Source: Myxococcales bacterium
GTDB taxonomy: Bacteria > Myxococcota > Polyangia > Fen-1088
Assembly: GCA_003155465.1 (NCBI GenBank)
Contig: PMCR01000258.1
Span: forward strand, 1 to 12,743
Direction of reading: 5' to 3'
Length of the DNA: 12,743 bases
Each line of letters begins with the position of its first letter. The first letter of the stretch is position 1. Positions 7,092 through 12,743 of the stretch are shown here, in pieces. A program made the position numbers and the translations under genes. The notes under the pieces were generated by a model. That model was not told where the DNA came from, ran no database searches, and saw only the letters and a program-made list of their open reading frames with translations.

Positions 7092-7192
7092 CCAGTCGCG
7101 CGGACCGGAAAGCGCTTCGATCTGGATTTTCAGTGCATACGCCGATATCGGGACCGCGGCCGATCCGTGGGTAGGTCCAGTGCCAGACCGAA

Positions 7193-8389
7193 TCAGGGCA
7201 CGCAGGCGGTGTAGGTCTTGATGACAACTTCCTGCACGAAAAGGGTACCCGTTTCGTTGCCATACGGTCCTGGTGTCGCCTGTCCGTCCCCAACGAGGAT
7301 CTGTCCACGGCCAGCAGCGCCCAACGCCTTCGAGCTCGCGCGGAGGACCTCAACGCCGTCGATGGAATAGGCCATCCAGCCCGCCTCCGTGGTCATCGCG
7401 TAGGAGTGATAGACGCTCGTATCGACGTCGTGCCTAATGTCTCCCGCTTCCGTTGATAGATAGACGAACCCCTTCATGAAGGTGATCACTGGGCCTCTGT
7501 TCGCTCCATCGACAAGGTACGTGTACCACTTTTCGGAATTCGGTCCGAGCCTGGCCCGCAACGACAGTGTGTCGCCCTGGTCAAGGGGTGCGGGCGTCCA
7601 ATTGGGGGTGTCATGGGTCCTATGGTTGCCGAACCAGATTCCCTCGTTGTCCACCGTGGTCATCTGAAGCTCGCCACCCGATGCAGACCAATACGTCCCC
7701 GGATCCAGCAGTGTCGAAAACAGAGTATCCCACGGCGGAGAGTCTGGAGTAGCCGTGCAGTCGTAGGTGATGGTTAGCGGCTTGCCCGAACAGACGGGAA
7801 GACCGCCTCCGGAATCAACAACACTCGACTGTGTGTCCACGCCGCCTTCCGAACCACCACTGCGGACGTCGGCCGGGAGCGGGCCGTCCGCAAGTGGGGC
7901 CGCCGTGTCCCTACTTTGCAGTGGCACGTCTGCCGCGAGCGCGGGTAGGTCGCCCGCAGATCCCGCGTCGGGCACGGCTGCTCCGTCGACCGGGCCGGGC
8001 GCGGCGTCGGGGCTTGCGAGTTCGCTGTTCTCCACACAAACCGTGCCCGCGCAGGTTTGGGCGCCCGGGCAGTCGTCGGTGGTGGTGCAACGGGTCCGGC
8101 AGGTGTTGTCGACTGTGCGGCAGACCAGCGGGGTTGGGCAATTGCCCTGGGGATCGCAAGTGGCTGACTGGCACACGGCCCCGTTGTCCACGCGCACACA
8201 GCGCTCACCGTTGTCACAGTCGCGAGATGTGACGCACGTTTTGTGGCAAGCGCCGAACTTGCACACCAGCGGCTCGTTGCAGTCACTGTTCAGGATGCAC
8301 GATCCCCCAAGGTCCAATTTCTTGGCGCTGCTGCAGGCAGCAAGGGCGCAGGCCAGCGAGATCCATGACACCACACGAACTGTATTCAT
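7193..8389 (-). CDS. Cys-rich lipoprotein with Ala/Pro/Asp linker and C-terminal beta-rich domain
   Basis: The frame is open from 8599, but ATG 8389 is clearly the start: an AAGGAGA ribosome binding site lies 6 bases upstream and a lipoprotein signal follows at once. The product is 398 residues. Residues 1-18 form the signal peptide and the lipobox LAAC places the lipidated Cys at 19. Residues 31-118 carry 16 cysteines in a CxxxxDC...C..G.C spacing, like the Dickkopf-type Cys-rich segments common in myxobacterial surface proteins, probably all disulphide-bonded. Residues about 122-198 are a low-complexity linker of Ala, Pro, Asp, Gly and Ser. Residues about 200-398 form a compact domain with alternating beta strands (GNHRTHDTPNWTP, DTLSLRARLG, WMAYSIDGVEVLR), reminiscent of concanavalin-like or LamG-type sugar-binding folds. 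The fold assignment is tentative. The protein is expected in the outer membrane or on the cell surface; its function is unknown. Confidence 0.85.
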   Translation of the reverse strand: MNTVRVVSWISLACALAACSSAKKLDLGGSCILNSDCNEPLVCKFGACHKTCVTSRDCDNGERCVRVDNGAVCQSATCDPQGNCPTPLVCRTVDNTCRTRCTTTDDCPGAQTCAGTVCVENSELASPDAAPGPVDGAAVPDAGSAGDLPALAADVPLQSRDTAAPLADGPLPADVRSGGSEGGVDTQSSVVDSGGGLPVCSGKPLTITYDCTATPDSPPWDTLFSTLLDPGTYWSASGGELQMTTVDNEGIWFGNHRTHDTPNWTPAPLDQGDTLSLRARLGPNSEKWYTYLVDGANRGPVITFMKGFVYLSTEAGDIRHDVDTSVYHSYAMTTEAGWMAYSIDGVEVLRASSKALGAAGRGQILVGDGQATPGPYGNETGTLFVQEVVIKTYTACVP

Positions 8390-8417
8390 AGTCTTCTCCT
8401 TTGTCGCGAAGGCCCAG

Positions 8418-8444
8418 AATGTACCAGGCGCGCCGCCAGGACAA
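8418..8444 (-). promoter_or_regulatory. Possible promoter of the lipoprotein gene
   Basis: On the minus strand TTGTCC (8444-8439) and TACATT (8423-8418) could be -35 and -10 boxes, 15 bp apart, which is shorter than the usual 17. TACATT is preceded by GG and lies 28 bases before the ATG, leaving room for the strong ribosome binding site. A weak match, given as a candidate only. Confidence 0.25.
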
Positions 8445-8568
8445 CGGCGTGGGTAGCCGAGCCAGGCGAGCGTCCGGCTTTGGCGGAGCCTGTTGGGCAC
8501 GGTCCCCACGACTTGCAAGCGCCGGGCCATGAGATCGAGGCCGAAAACGCGAGCCGGATGCCGGTCGC

Positions 8569-8606
8569 GGACATGTCCGGACACGCCGGGAGTGTCCACT
8601 GGACAC
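8569..8606. repeat. Cluster of TGTCC/GGACA palindromic half-sites
   Basis: Within 38 bp there are five half-sites: GGACA, TGTCC, GGACA, then a 9-bp spacer, TGTCC, ACT, GGACA. They form three perfect palindromes: GGACATGTCC at 8569-8578, TGTCCGGACA at 8574-8583, and the odd-centred GTGTCCACTGGACAC at 8592-8606. The cluster lies in the 253-bp gap between the lipoprotein start and the 3' end of the nucleotidyltransferase gene, about 180-217 bp upstream of the lipoprotein ATG. It might be an operator or a remnant of a mobile repeat. The remainder of this gap (8445-8568) shows no gene I can support. Confidence 0.7.
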
Positions 8607-8622
8607 GGAGGACTTAGCGCAG

Positions 8623-8643
8623 GGGGCGACCGCAGGTCGCCCC
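8623..8643. repeat. Perfect 9-bp inverted repeat at the nucleotidyltransferase stop
   Basis: GGGGCGACC (8623-8631), loop GCA, then GGTCGCCCC (8635-8643). The hairpin begins on the first base of the stop codon of the minus-strand gene (TAG, 8645-8643). There is no T run on either side, so it is not a classical intrinsic terminator. It resembles the GTAGGGGCGACC-type REP-like palindromes known from many genomes (from memory). It may stabilise the 3' end of the message. Confidence 0.7.
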
Positions 8644-9659
8644 TACACCATCACGGGGGGCGGAGTGGTCTCCCCGATGAAAGGACCCTCGGGGGCCACG
8701 ATGATTCCGCTTTGGTTTCCCTGCGCGATGGCGCCTGGCCACACCACACTGCGGACCACCTGACTGCCTGCCGACACCCGGCCACCGCCGCACACCACGG
8801 CCCACGGCCCGACCACCGCGCCCGCCTCGACAACAGCCCCGGCCGCAATGCGAACCGGCGGCACGATGCGGGCCGAGGGATCGATCTGCGCGGCGGAATC
8901 CACGCCGGCAAGCGGCCCGGGCGGATGGGACAGCAGGCTTGGATTCGCGACCAAGGCCAGGTTCCCGGCAAGGTAGCTTTCGGGGGTGGAATGCTCGGCA
9001 AAGTAGCCGGTCATGGTCATGGCGCCGATGCGGTCGCCAGCCCGAAGGGCCGGAATGTACCCGTCTCCGATCAGATCGGACACGCCCGCGGGCAGGCGGT
9101 CGAGCAGCGCCTTTTCGACCACGTGAATCCCGGTGAACATGCGCGGGGCCAGCGCTGCGCGTTCGGCGCGGTTCGCGCGCTGTCCTCTGATGCTCCTCAC
9201 GCTGCCTTCCGCATCCACCCCGACGGGGGCCCACAGTTCGGGATGTGGGTCCGTGCGCAGTACCATGGTGGCCACGGTTCCCCGAGGCGCCTGACCGTGG
9301 GCCGCGATGACCGTACGCAGATCGACCTCAGCCGCGACCTTGCCATTGATGATCAGCACCGGTTCGGATGCAAAAAGCGAGCGGGCCTTGCCCACACCCC
9401 CGCCCGTGCCCAGCAACTCCTCCTCGACCGAGTAGCGCAGGTTGACGCCGAACTGCGAGCCGTCGCCCAGGGTCCTGCCGATCTTGTCGCCGTGGTGGTG
9501 CAGGTTGATCACGATGTCGTGCAGCCCGGCTTGCCGACACAACGCCAAGGCGAAGGTGACAGCGGGATAGCCACACACCGGAAGCAACGGCTTGGGCAGA
9601 GCCAGGCCAAGAGAGCCGAGACGGGTCGAACGGCCAGCCGCGAGAATCATCACCTGCAT
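8643..9659 (-). CDS. Sugar nucleotidyltransferase-like protein with left-handed beta-helix C terminus
   Basis: ATG 9659 gives 338 residues starting MQVMILAAG, the usual beginning of the NTP-transferase fold. An upstream ATG at 9701 would add 14 atypical residues, and ATG 9650 is also possible. No clear Shine-Dalgarno is seen. Residues 3-28 carry the nucleotide-binding loop and the PKPLLPV motif (AAGRSTRLG..LPKPLLPV). Residues 83-88 are LGTGGG. Residues about 250-320 contain hexapeptide-type repeats (IDPSARI, VRIAAGAVVEAGAVVG), as in GlmU and GDP-mannose pyrophosphorylases. Family members join a sugar 1-phosphate to a nucleotide. Here the usual NGD metal-binding Asp is Lys (K107 in IINGK), and the usual WxDIGTPE Asp is Glu (E222 in FAEHSTPE). 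Activity is therefore doubtful. The substrate cannot be told from sequence. It is divergent from UDP-glucose dehydrogenase, 59 bp away. Confidence 0.85.
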   Translation of the reverse strand: MQVMILAAGRSTRLGSLGLALPKPLLPVCGYPAVTFALALCRQAGLHDIVINLHHHGDKIGRTLGDGSQFGVNLRYSVEEELLGTGGGVGKARSLFASEPVLIINGKVAAEVDLRTVIAAHGQAPRGTVATMVLRTDPHPELWAPVGVDAEGSVRSIRGQRANRAERAALAPRMFTGIHVVEKALLDRLPAGVSDLIGDGYIPALRAGDRIGAMTMTGYFAEHSTPESYLAGNLALVANPSLLSHPPGPLAGVDSAAQIDPSARIVPPVRIAAGAVVEAGAVVGPWAVVCGGGRVSAGSQVVRSVVWPGAIAQGNQSGIIVAPEGPFIGETTPPPVMV

Positions 9660-9718
9660 GGATAGCCATGGTACTACGGACCCGATCCACACTGCGACCA
9701 TGATACGCTGGCGCCGTC
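9660..9718. promoter_or_regulatory. Short divergent intergenic region
   Basis: Only 59 bp separate the start codons of the nucleotidyltransferase (minus) and UDP-glucose dehydrogenase (plus). Both promoters must overlap here or lie within the genes. Neither gene shows a Shine-Dalgarno, so one or both messages may be leaderless. No convincing promoter boxes are seen. Confidence 0.35.
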
Positions 9719-11035
9719 ATGAAAATATGTGTCATCGGGACCGGCTACGTCGGACTGGTCGCGGGTGCGGGATTCGCGGACATGGGCAACGACGTCACCT
9801 GTTGCGACATCGACGGGGAAAAGATCGCCCTGCTCAAGCGGGGCCAGGTGCCCATCTACGAGCCCGGCCTGGACAAGCTGATCGCCCACAACGTGCAAGA
9901 AGGCCGACTCGCCTTCACCACCGACATAGCTGCCGGCGTCGCCGGCGCCGAGGTCGTGGTGCTGGCAGTGGGCACCCCGCCAGCGCCCGACGGCTCGGCC
10001 GATCTGCGCCATATCTTTCAAGCCGCCGAGACGGCCGCGCGCGCCCTAACGGGCTGGGCCGTGCTGGTGACCAAGTCCACCGTGCCGGTGGGCACCGGCG
10101 ACAAGGTCGAGGCCATCGTGCGCCAGCACACGCGCCACGAGTTCTCCGTCGCGGCCAACCCCGAGTTCCTGAAGGAGGGCGATGCGGTCAACGACTTCAT
10201 GAAGCCCGATCGCGTGATCATCGGGACCAGCGATCCGCGCGCACTCCACACCCTGCAGGCCTTGTACACGCCGTTTACCCGCTCAAGCGATCGCATCCTG
10301 GTGATGGACCGCCGTTCGGCTGAGCTGACCAAGTACGCGGCCAATGCCATGCTGGCCACGCGCATCTCGTTCATGAACGAGATGGCCGGTCTTTGCGATG
10401 CGGTGGGCGCCGACATCGAGCTGGTGCGCAAGGGACTGGGCTCGGACGCGCGCATCGGCGCCAAGTTCCTGTACGCCGGGGCGGGGTTCGGGGGCGCCTG
10501 CTTTCCCAAAGATCTGCGCGCGGTGCTCAGCACCGCCAAGGAAGCGGGCGCGCATCTGCAAGTCTTGGCCGCGGTGGAAGCGGTCAACCAGCGGCAAAAA
10601 CACCTCTTGGCCGAACGTTTGCTCAAGCACTTTGGCGGCGATTTGCACGGTCGCAGGATCGCCGTGTGGGGGCTGGCCTTCAAACCCGGCACCGATGATG
10701 TGCGCGAGGCGCCCGCTCTGGTCATCATCGAGGACTTGCTGGCTGCTGGTGCGAGCGTAGCTGCCACCGACCCCATCGCCATCCCGACCGCGCGCAAGAT
10801 CCTGGGTGAGCGCGTGGAATTTGCCGCCTCCAACTACCAATGTGCCGAGGCCGCCGATGCCCTGGCCCTGGTCACTGAATGGCACGACTACCGCCGGCCG
10901 AACTTCGAGCGCCTACGCGGCCTCATGCGCACACCGGTGGTCGTCGACGGCCGCAACGTCTGGGAACCGTCCGAGTTACGCGCCGCCGGTTTCACGTACT
11001 ATGGGATTGGGAGAGGGCGCGGAAGGGAAGGTTAG
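9719..11035 (+). CDS. ugd: UDP-glucose 6-dehydrogenase
   Basis: 438 residues, typical for the bacterial enzyme. It oxidises UDP-glucose to UDP-glucuronate with two NAD+ in the cytosol. The N-terminal Rossmann motif is GTGYVG (residues 7-12) followed by the acidic D30. Further signatures are VAVGTPP (about 82-88), TKSTVPVGTG (118-127), the ANPEFLKEGDAVNDF stretch (146-160), TKYAANAMLA (204-213) with catalytic K205, and the GFGGACFPKD loop (257-265) with catalytic C261. The C-terminal domain has the WGLAFKPGTDDVREAP motif (317-332). All catalytic residues are present, so it should be active. It ends in a TAG that overlaps the stop of the convergent epimerase by 4 nt. Product use by the epimerase is a likely next step. 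No ribosome binding site is visible before ATG 9719. Confidence 0.96.
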   Translation: MKICVIGTGYVGLVAGAGFADMGNDVTCCDIDGEKIALLKRGQVPIYEPGLDKLIAHNVQEGRLAFTTDIAAGVAGAEVVVLAVGTPPAPDGSADLRHIFQAAETAARALTGWAVLVTKSTVPVGTGDKVEAIVRQHTRHEFSVAANPEFLKEGDAVNDFMKPDRVIIGTSDPRALHTLQALYTPFTRSSDRILVMDRRSAELTKYAANAMLATRISFMNEMAGLCDAVGADIELVRKGLGSDARIGAKFLYAGAGFGGACFPKDLRAVLSTAKEAGAHLQVLAAVEAVNQRQKHLLAERLLKHFGGDLHGRRIAVWGLAFKPGTDDVREAPALVIIEDLLAAGASVAATDPIAIPTARKILGERVEFAASNYQCAEAADALALVTEWHDYRRPNFERLRGLMRTPVVVDGRNVWEPSELRAAGFTYYGIGRGRGREG

Positions 11036-12000
11036 CGGCCCTCCTCCGCGCGCCACCAGGCGACGAAGCGGGAAATGCCTTGCTCGATGCTGACCTTGGG
11101 CGCGTAGCCCAGGTCGCGCTGGGACAGCTCCAGATCAGCCAAGGTGTGCGGCATGTCGCCCGGCTGCTCGGGTTGCCAGCAGATTCGCGCCGGCTTGCCC
11201 AAGGCCTTGGCGATGCGATCGACCAGGTTCTTCAGGCTGGTTGGACGCGCGCCGCCCAGATTGTAGATGCGAAACGCGGGACTGCTGCGCGCCTGCTGCT
11301 CGATCGCGGCGAGCACGCCGTCGAGAATGTCGTCGATCCAGGTGTAGTCACGCGAGGTGTTTCCGTCGCCGAAGAGCTGGATGGGTTGATTGTCGGCGAT
11401 GAGTCTGGTGAATTTGTGGATCGCCAGGTCCGGCCGCTGGCGCGGACCGTACACCGTGAAGAAGCGCAAGCAAGTGACCGACGAGCCGTAGAGGTGCTGC
11501 TCGGTGAAGGCGAGCAGCTCGCCCGCCCGCTTGGTCGCCGCGTAGGGCGACAGCGGCCGGCTGCAGGGATCCGCCTCGCAAAACGGCACCTGGCTGTCCT
11601 TGCCGTAGACCGAGGACGACGAGCCGAAGACAAACCGCTTGATGCCACGCTCACGACAAGCGGAAAGCAGGTGCAGCGTGCCGATCACGTTCACGGCCCA
11701 ATAGCGCTGCGGGCTTCGGATGGATGGCTGCACGCCGGCCAGCGCCGCCAGGTGCACCACCCCGTCGACTCGGCCCGCAGCGTCCAGGGCAGCGGCAATA
11801 TCGTGCGGGTCGGTCAGATCGCCCTCGACCAAGCGAAAGACCGGGTTTCTCCGCAGCCCCGCCAGATTCCGTTCCTTGACCGCGCGCGGATAGAAGCTGT
11901 CGAAGTTGTCGAAGCCCGTGACCCGATCCCCGCGCGCGACCAGCCGTTCAGCCAAGTGAGAACCGATGAATCCGGCCGCGCCGGTAACGAGAATCTCCAT
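11032..12000 (-). CDS. NAD-dependent sugar epimerase, probable UDP-glucuronate 4-epimerase
   Basis: 322 residues, an extended short-chain dehydrogenase. The NAD-binding motif GAAGFIG is at residues 7-13. The catalytic Ser is in the GSSSSVYG stretch (126-133) and the YxxxK pair is Y153/K157 (SPYAATK). The motif RFFTVYGPRQRPDLAIHKF (179-197) closely matches UDP-glucuronate 4-epimerases, which interconvert UDP-glucuronate and UDP-galacturonate. UDP-glucose 4-epimerase or a related activity remains possible. The convergent neighbour makes UDP-glucuronate, which supports the assignment. The start ATG 12000 has no clear Shine-Dalgarno. It follows tlyA on the same strand after 47 bp, so the two may be co-transcribed. 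Confidence 0.9.
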   Translation of the reverse strand: MEILVTGAAGFIGSHLAERLVARGDRVTGFDNFDSFYPRAVKERNLAGLRRNPVFRLVEGDLTDPHDIAAALDAAGRVDGVVHLAALAGVQPSIRSPQRYWAVNVIGTLHLLSACRERGIKRFVFGSSSSVYGKDSQVPFCEADPCSRPLSPYAATKRAGELLAFTEQHLYGSSVTCLRFFTVYGPRQRPDLAIHKFTRLIADNQPIQLFGDGNTSRDYTWIDDILDGVLAAIEQQARSSPAFRIYNLGGARPTSLKNLVDRIAKALGKPARICWQPEQPGDMPHTLADLELSQRDLGYAPKVSIEQGISRFVAWWRAEEGR

Positions 12001-12047
12001 AGGGGATCACAATAGACGGAGGGCAGCCGCAGCACCAGGGGGACGAG

Positions 12048-12743
12048 CTACCGCCGCGACGGCTGCAGGTTTGCCGGGGCGCAATCGCACGACTGATGGC
12101 GAAGATGGAGGAAAAACTCCACGTTTCCCTTGCCCCCCGTGATGGGCGATGTCGTTTCGCCCAGGACTTCGTACCCCTGCTCGCGTGCTGCGGCCTTCAC
12201 CTCGTCGAGCGCGTGCTGCCGATCCGCCTCGTCGCGTACGATGCCGCCCTTACCCACCTTGGCCCGGCCCACCTCGAATTGCGGCTTGACCAGGGCGACG
12301 ACGGCTGCACCCGGACAAAGCAAGGCAGGCAGCCGGGGCAGCACCAAGCGCAGGGAGATGAAAGAGACGTCGACCACCGCAAGCGCGCAGCGCTCGGGAA
12401 TGCGCTCGGGCGGCATGAGGCGGATGTTGGTGCGATCGATGACGACCACGCGCGAATCCGAGGCGATCTTCCAGTCGAGTTGACCGTGCCCGACATCAAC
12501 GCAGTACACCCGCCGCGCGCCGCCCTGGAGCAGGCAATCCGTGAAGCCGCCGGTCGAGGCACCCACGTCAACGACCACCAGGTCCTTGACGTCGACGCCG
12601 AAGGTTGAAAGCGCATGCGCCAGCTTGACCCCGCCGCGCGAAACATAGGGCATAGGTTCCCCGCGCAGGCGCAAGGCGGCCTGCGCCGCGACCAGGTCGC
12701 CCGCCTTGTCCACCGGACGATCTCCGTCGAGCACCTGGCCCGC
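12048..12743 (-). CDS. tlyA: TlyA-family rRNA 2'-O-methyltransferase, 5' end outside window
   Basis: The frame is open to the right edge (231 visible residues, stop TAG 12048-12050), so the N terminus is missing. The first visible residues (AGQVLDGDRPVDKAGDLV) are the end of the S4 RNA-binding domain, and LRGEPMPYVSRGGVKL follows as in the family. The Rossmann SAM site is DVGASTGGF (visible residues 59-67). The FtsJ-type catalytic tetrad is present: K40 (SRGGVK), D124 (VVDVSF), K152 (LVKPQFE) and E208 (NVEFF). TlyA proteins 2'-O-methylate rRNA cytidines, and in mycobacteria this makes ribosomes sensitive to capreomycin. Members are often misannotated as haemolysins. The C-terminal tail after residue 215 is short and basic or Cys-containing. 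No sign of a frameshift. Confidence 0.95.
   Translation of the reverse strand, partial: AGQVLDGDRPVDKAGDLVAAQAALRLRGEPMPYVSRGGVKLAHALSTFGVDVKDLVVVDVGASTGGFTDCLLQGGARRVYCVDVGHGQLDWKIASDSRVVVIDRTNIRLMPPERIPERCALAVVDVSFISLRLVLPRLPALLCPGAAVVALVKPQFEVGRAKVGKGGIVRDEADRQHALDEVKAAAREQGYEVLGETTSPITGGKGNVEFFLHLRHQSCDCAPANLQPSRR

Noticed and set aside
8390..8599. N-terminal extension of the lipoprotein to 8599
   Set aside because: The frame is open, but the strong ribosome binding site, signal peptide and lipobox directly after ATG 8389 make the extension very unlikely.
8493..9665. 390-codon plus-strand frame opposite the nucleotidyltransferase
   Set aside because: It is antisense to a protein with clear family motifs and has no recognisable domain.
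10879..12015. 378-codon plus-strand frame opposite the epimerase
   Set aside because: It is antisense to a well-conserved dehydrogenase/epimerase and overlaps the end of ugd in another frame.

Overview
The window looks like a high-GC chromosome from a deltaproteobacterium or myxobacterium (Myxococcota-like). This is inferred from gene content: a PATAN-type (DUF4388) response regulator, a Frz-like CheA-receiver hybrid, a GAF plus GspE/PilB-N protein, and a Cys-rich lipoprotein with a Pro/Ala/Asp-rich linker. No rRNA, tRNA, CRISPR array, intact insertion sequence or prophage is visible.

Left part (1-6333): a divergent pair of transcription units. On the minus strand, running off the left edge, is a protein with a GAF domain followed by a GspE/PilB N-terminal domain. 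It has no stop codon inside the window, so simple ORF calling misses it. On the plus strand is a compact chemosensory operon in four tightly packed genes: a receiver-PATAN response regulator, CheW, a small cytoplasmic methyl-accepting protein, and a CheA kinase with a C-terminal receiver. The first three genes are joined by GTGA and ATGA stop/start overlaps. The operon has no CheR, CheB or stand-alone CheY within the window. The terminal receiver of CheA carries Ala where the phosphoacceptor Asp should be. Because PATAN regulators are known to act on PilB-type motors in cyanobacteria, the divergent GspE/PilB-like neighbour makes this cluster a good candidate for a signalling system that acts on a type IV pilus or type II secretion-like machine.

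Middle part (6334-8642): a short degenerate 9-bp repeat, then a minus-strand HEPN/MNT (HepT/MntA) toxin-antitoxin pair with intact motifs and a likely near-leaderless promoter. After it comes a minus-strand surface lipoprotein with 16 cysteines in its N-terminal part, and an intergenic stretch with a striking cluster of TGTCC/GGACA half-sites and a perfect hairpin.

Right part (8643-12743): nucleotide-sugar genes and an rRNA methylase. A sugar-nucleotidyltransferase-like protein (minus) has substitutions at the expected metal-binding positions. It is divergent from UDP-glucose 6-dehydrogenase (plus), which makes UDP-glucuronate. This in turn converges, with a 4-nt overlap, on a UDP-glucuronate 4-epimerase-like protein (minus) that would turn UDP-glucuronate into UDP-galacturonate. 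Upstream of the epimerase on the same strand is a TlyA-family rRNA 2'-O-methyltransferase, cut by the right edge. Together these sugar genes suggest supply of uronic acid precursors for polysaccharide or lipopolysaccharide.
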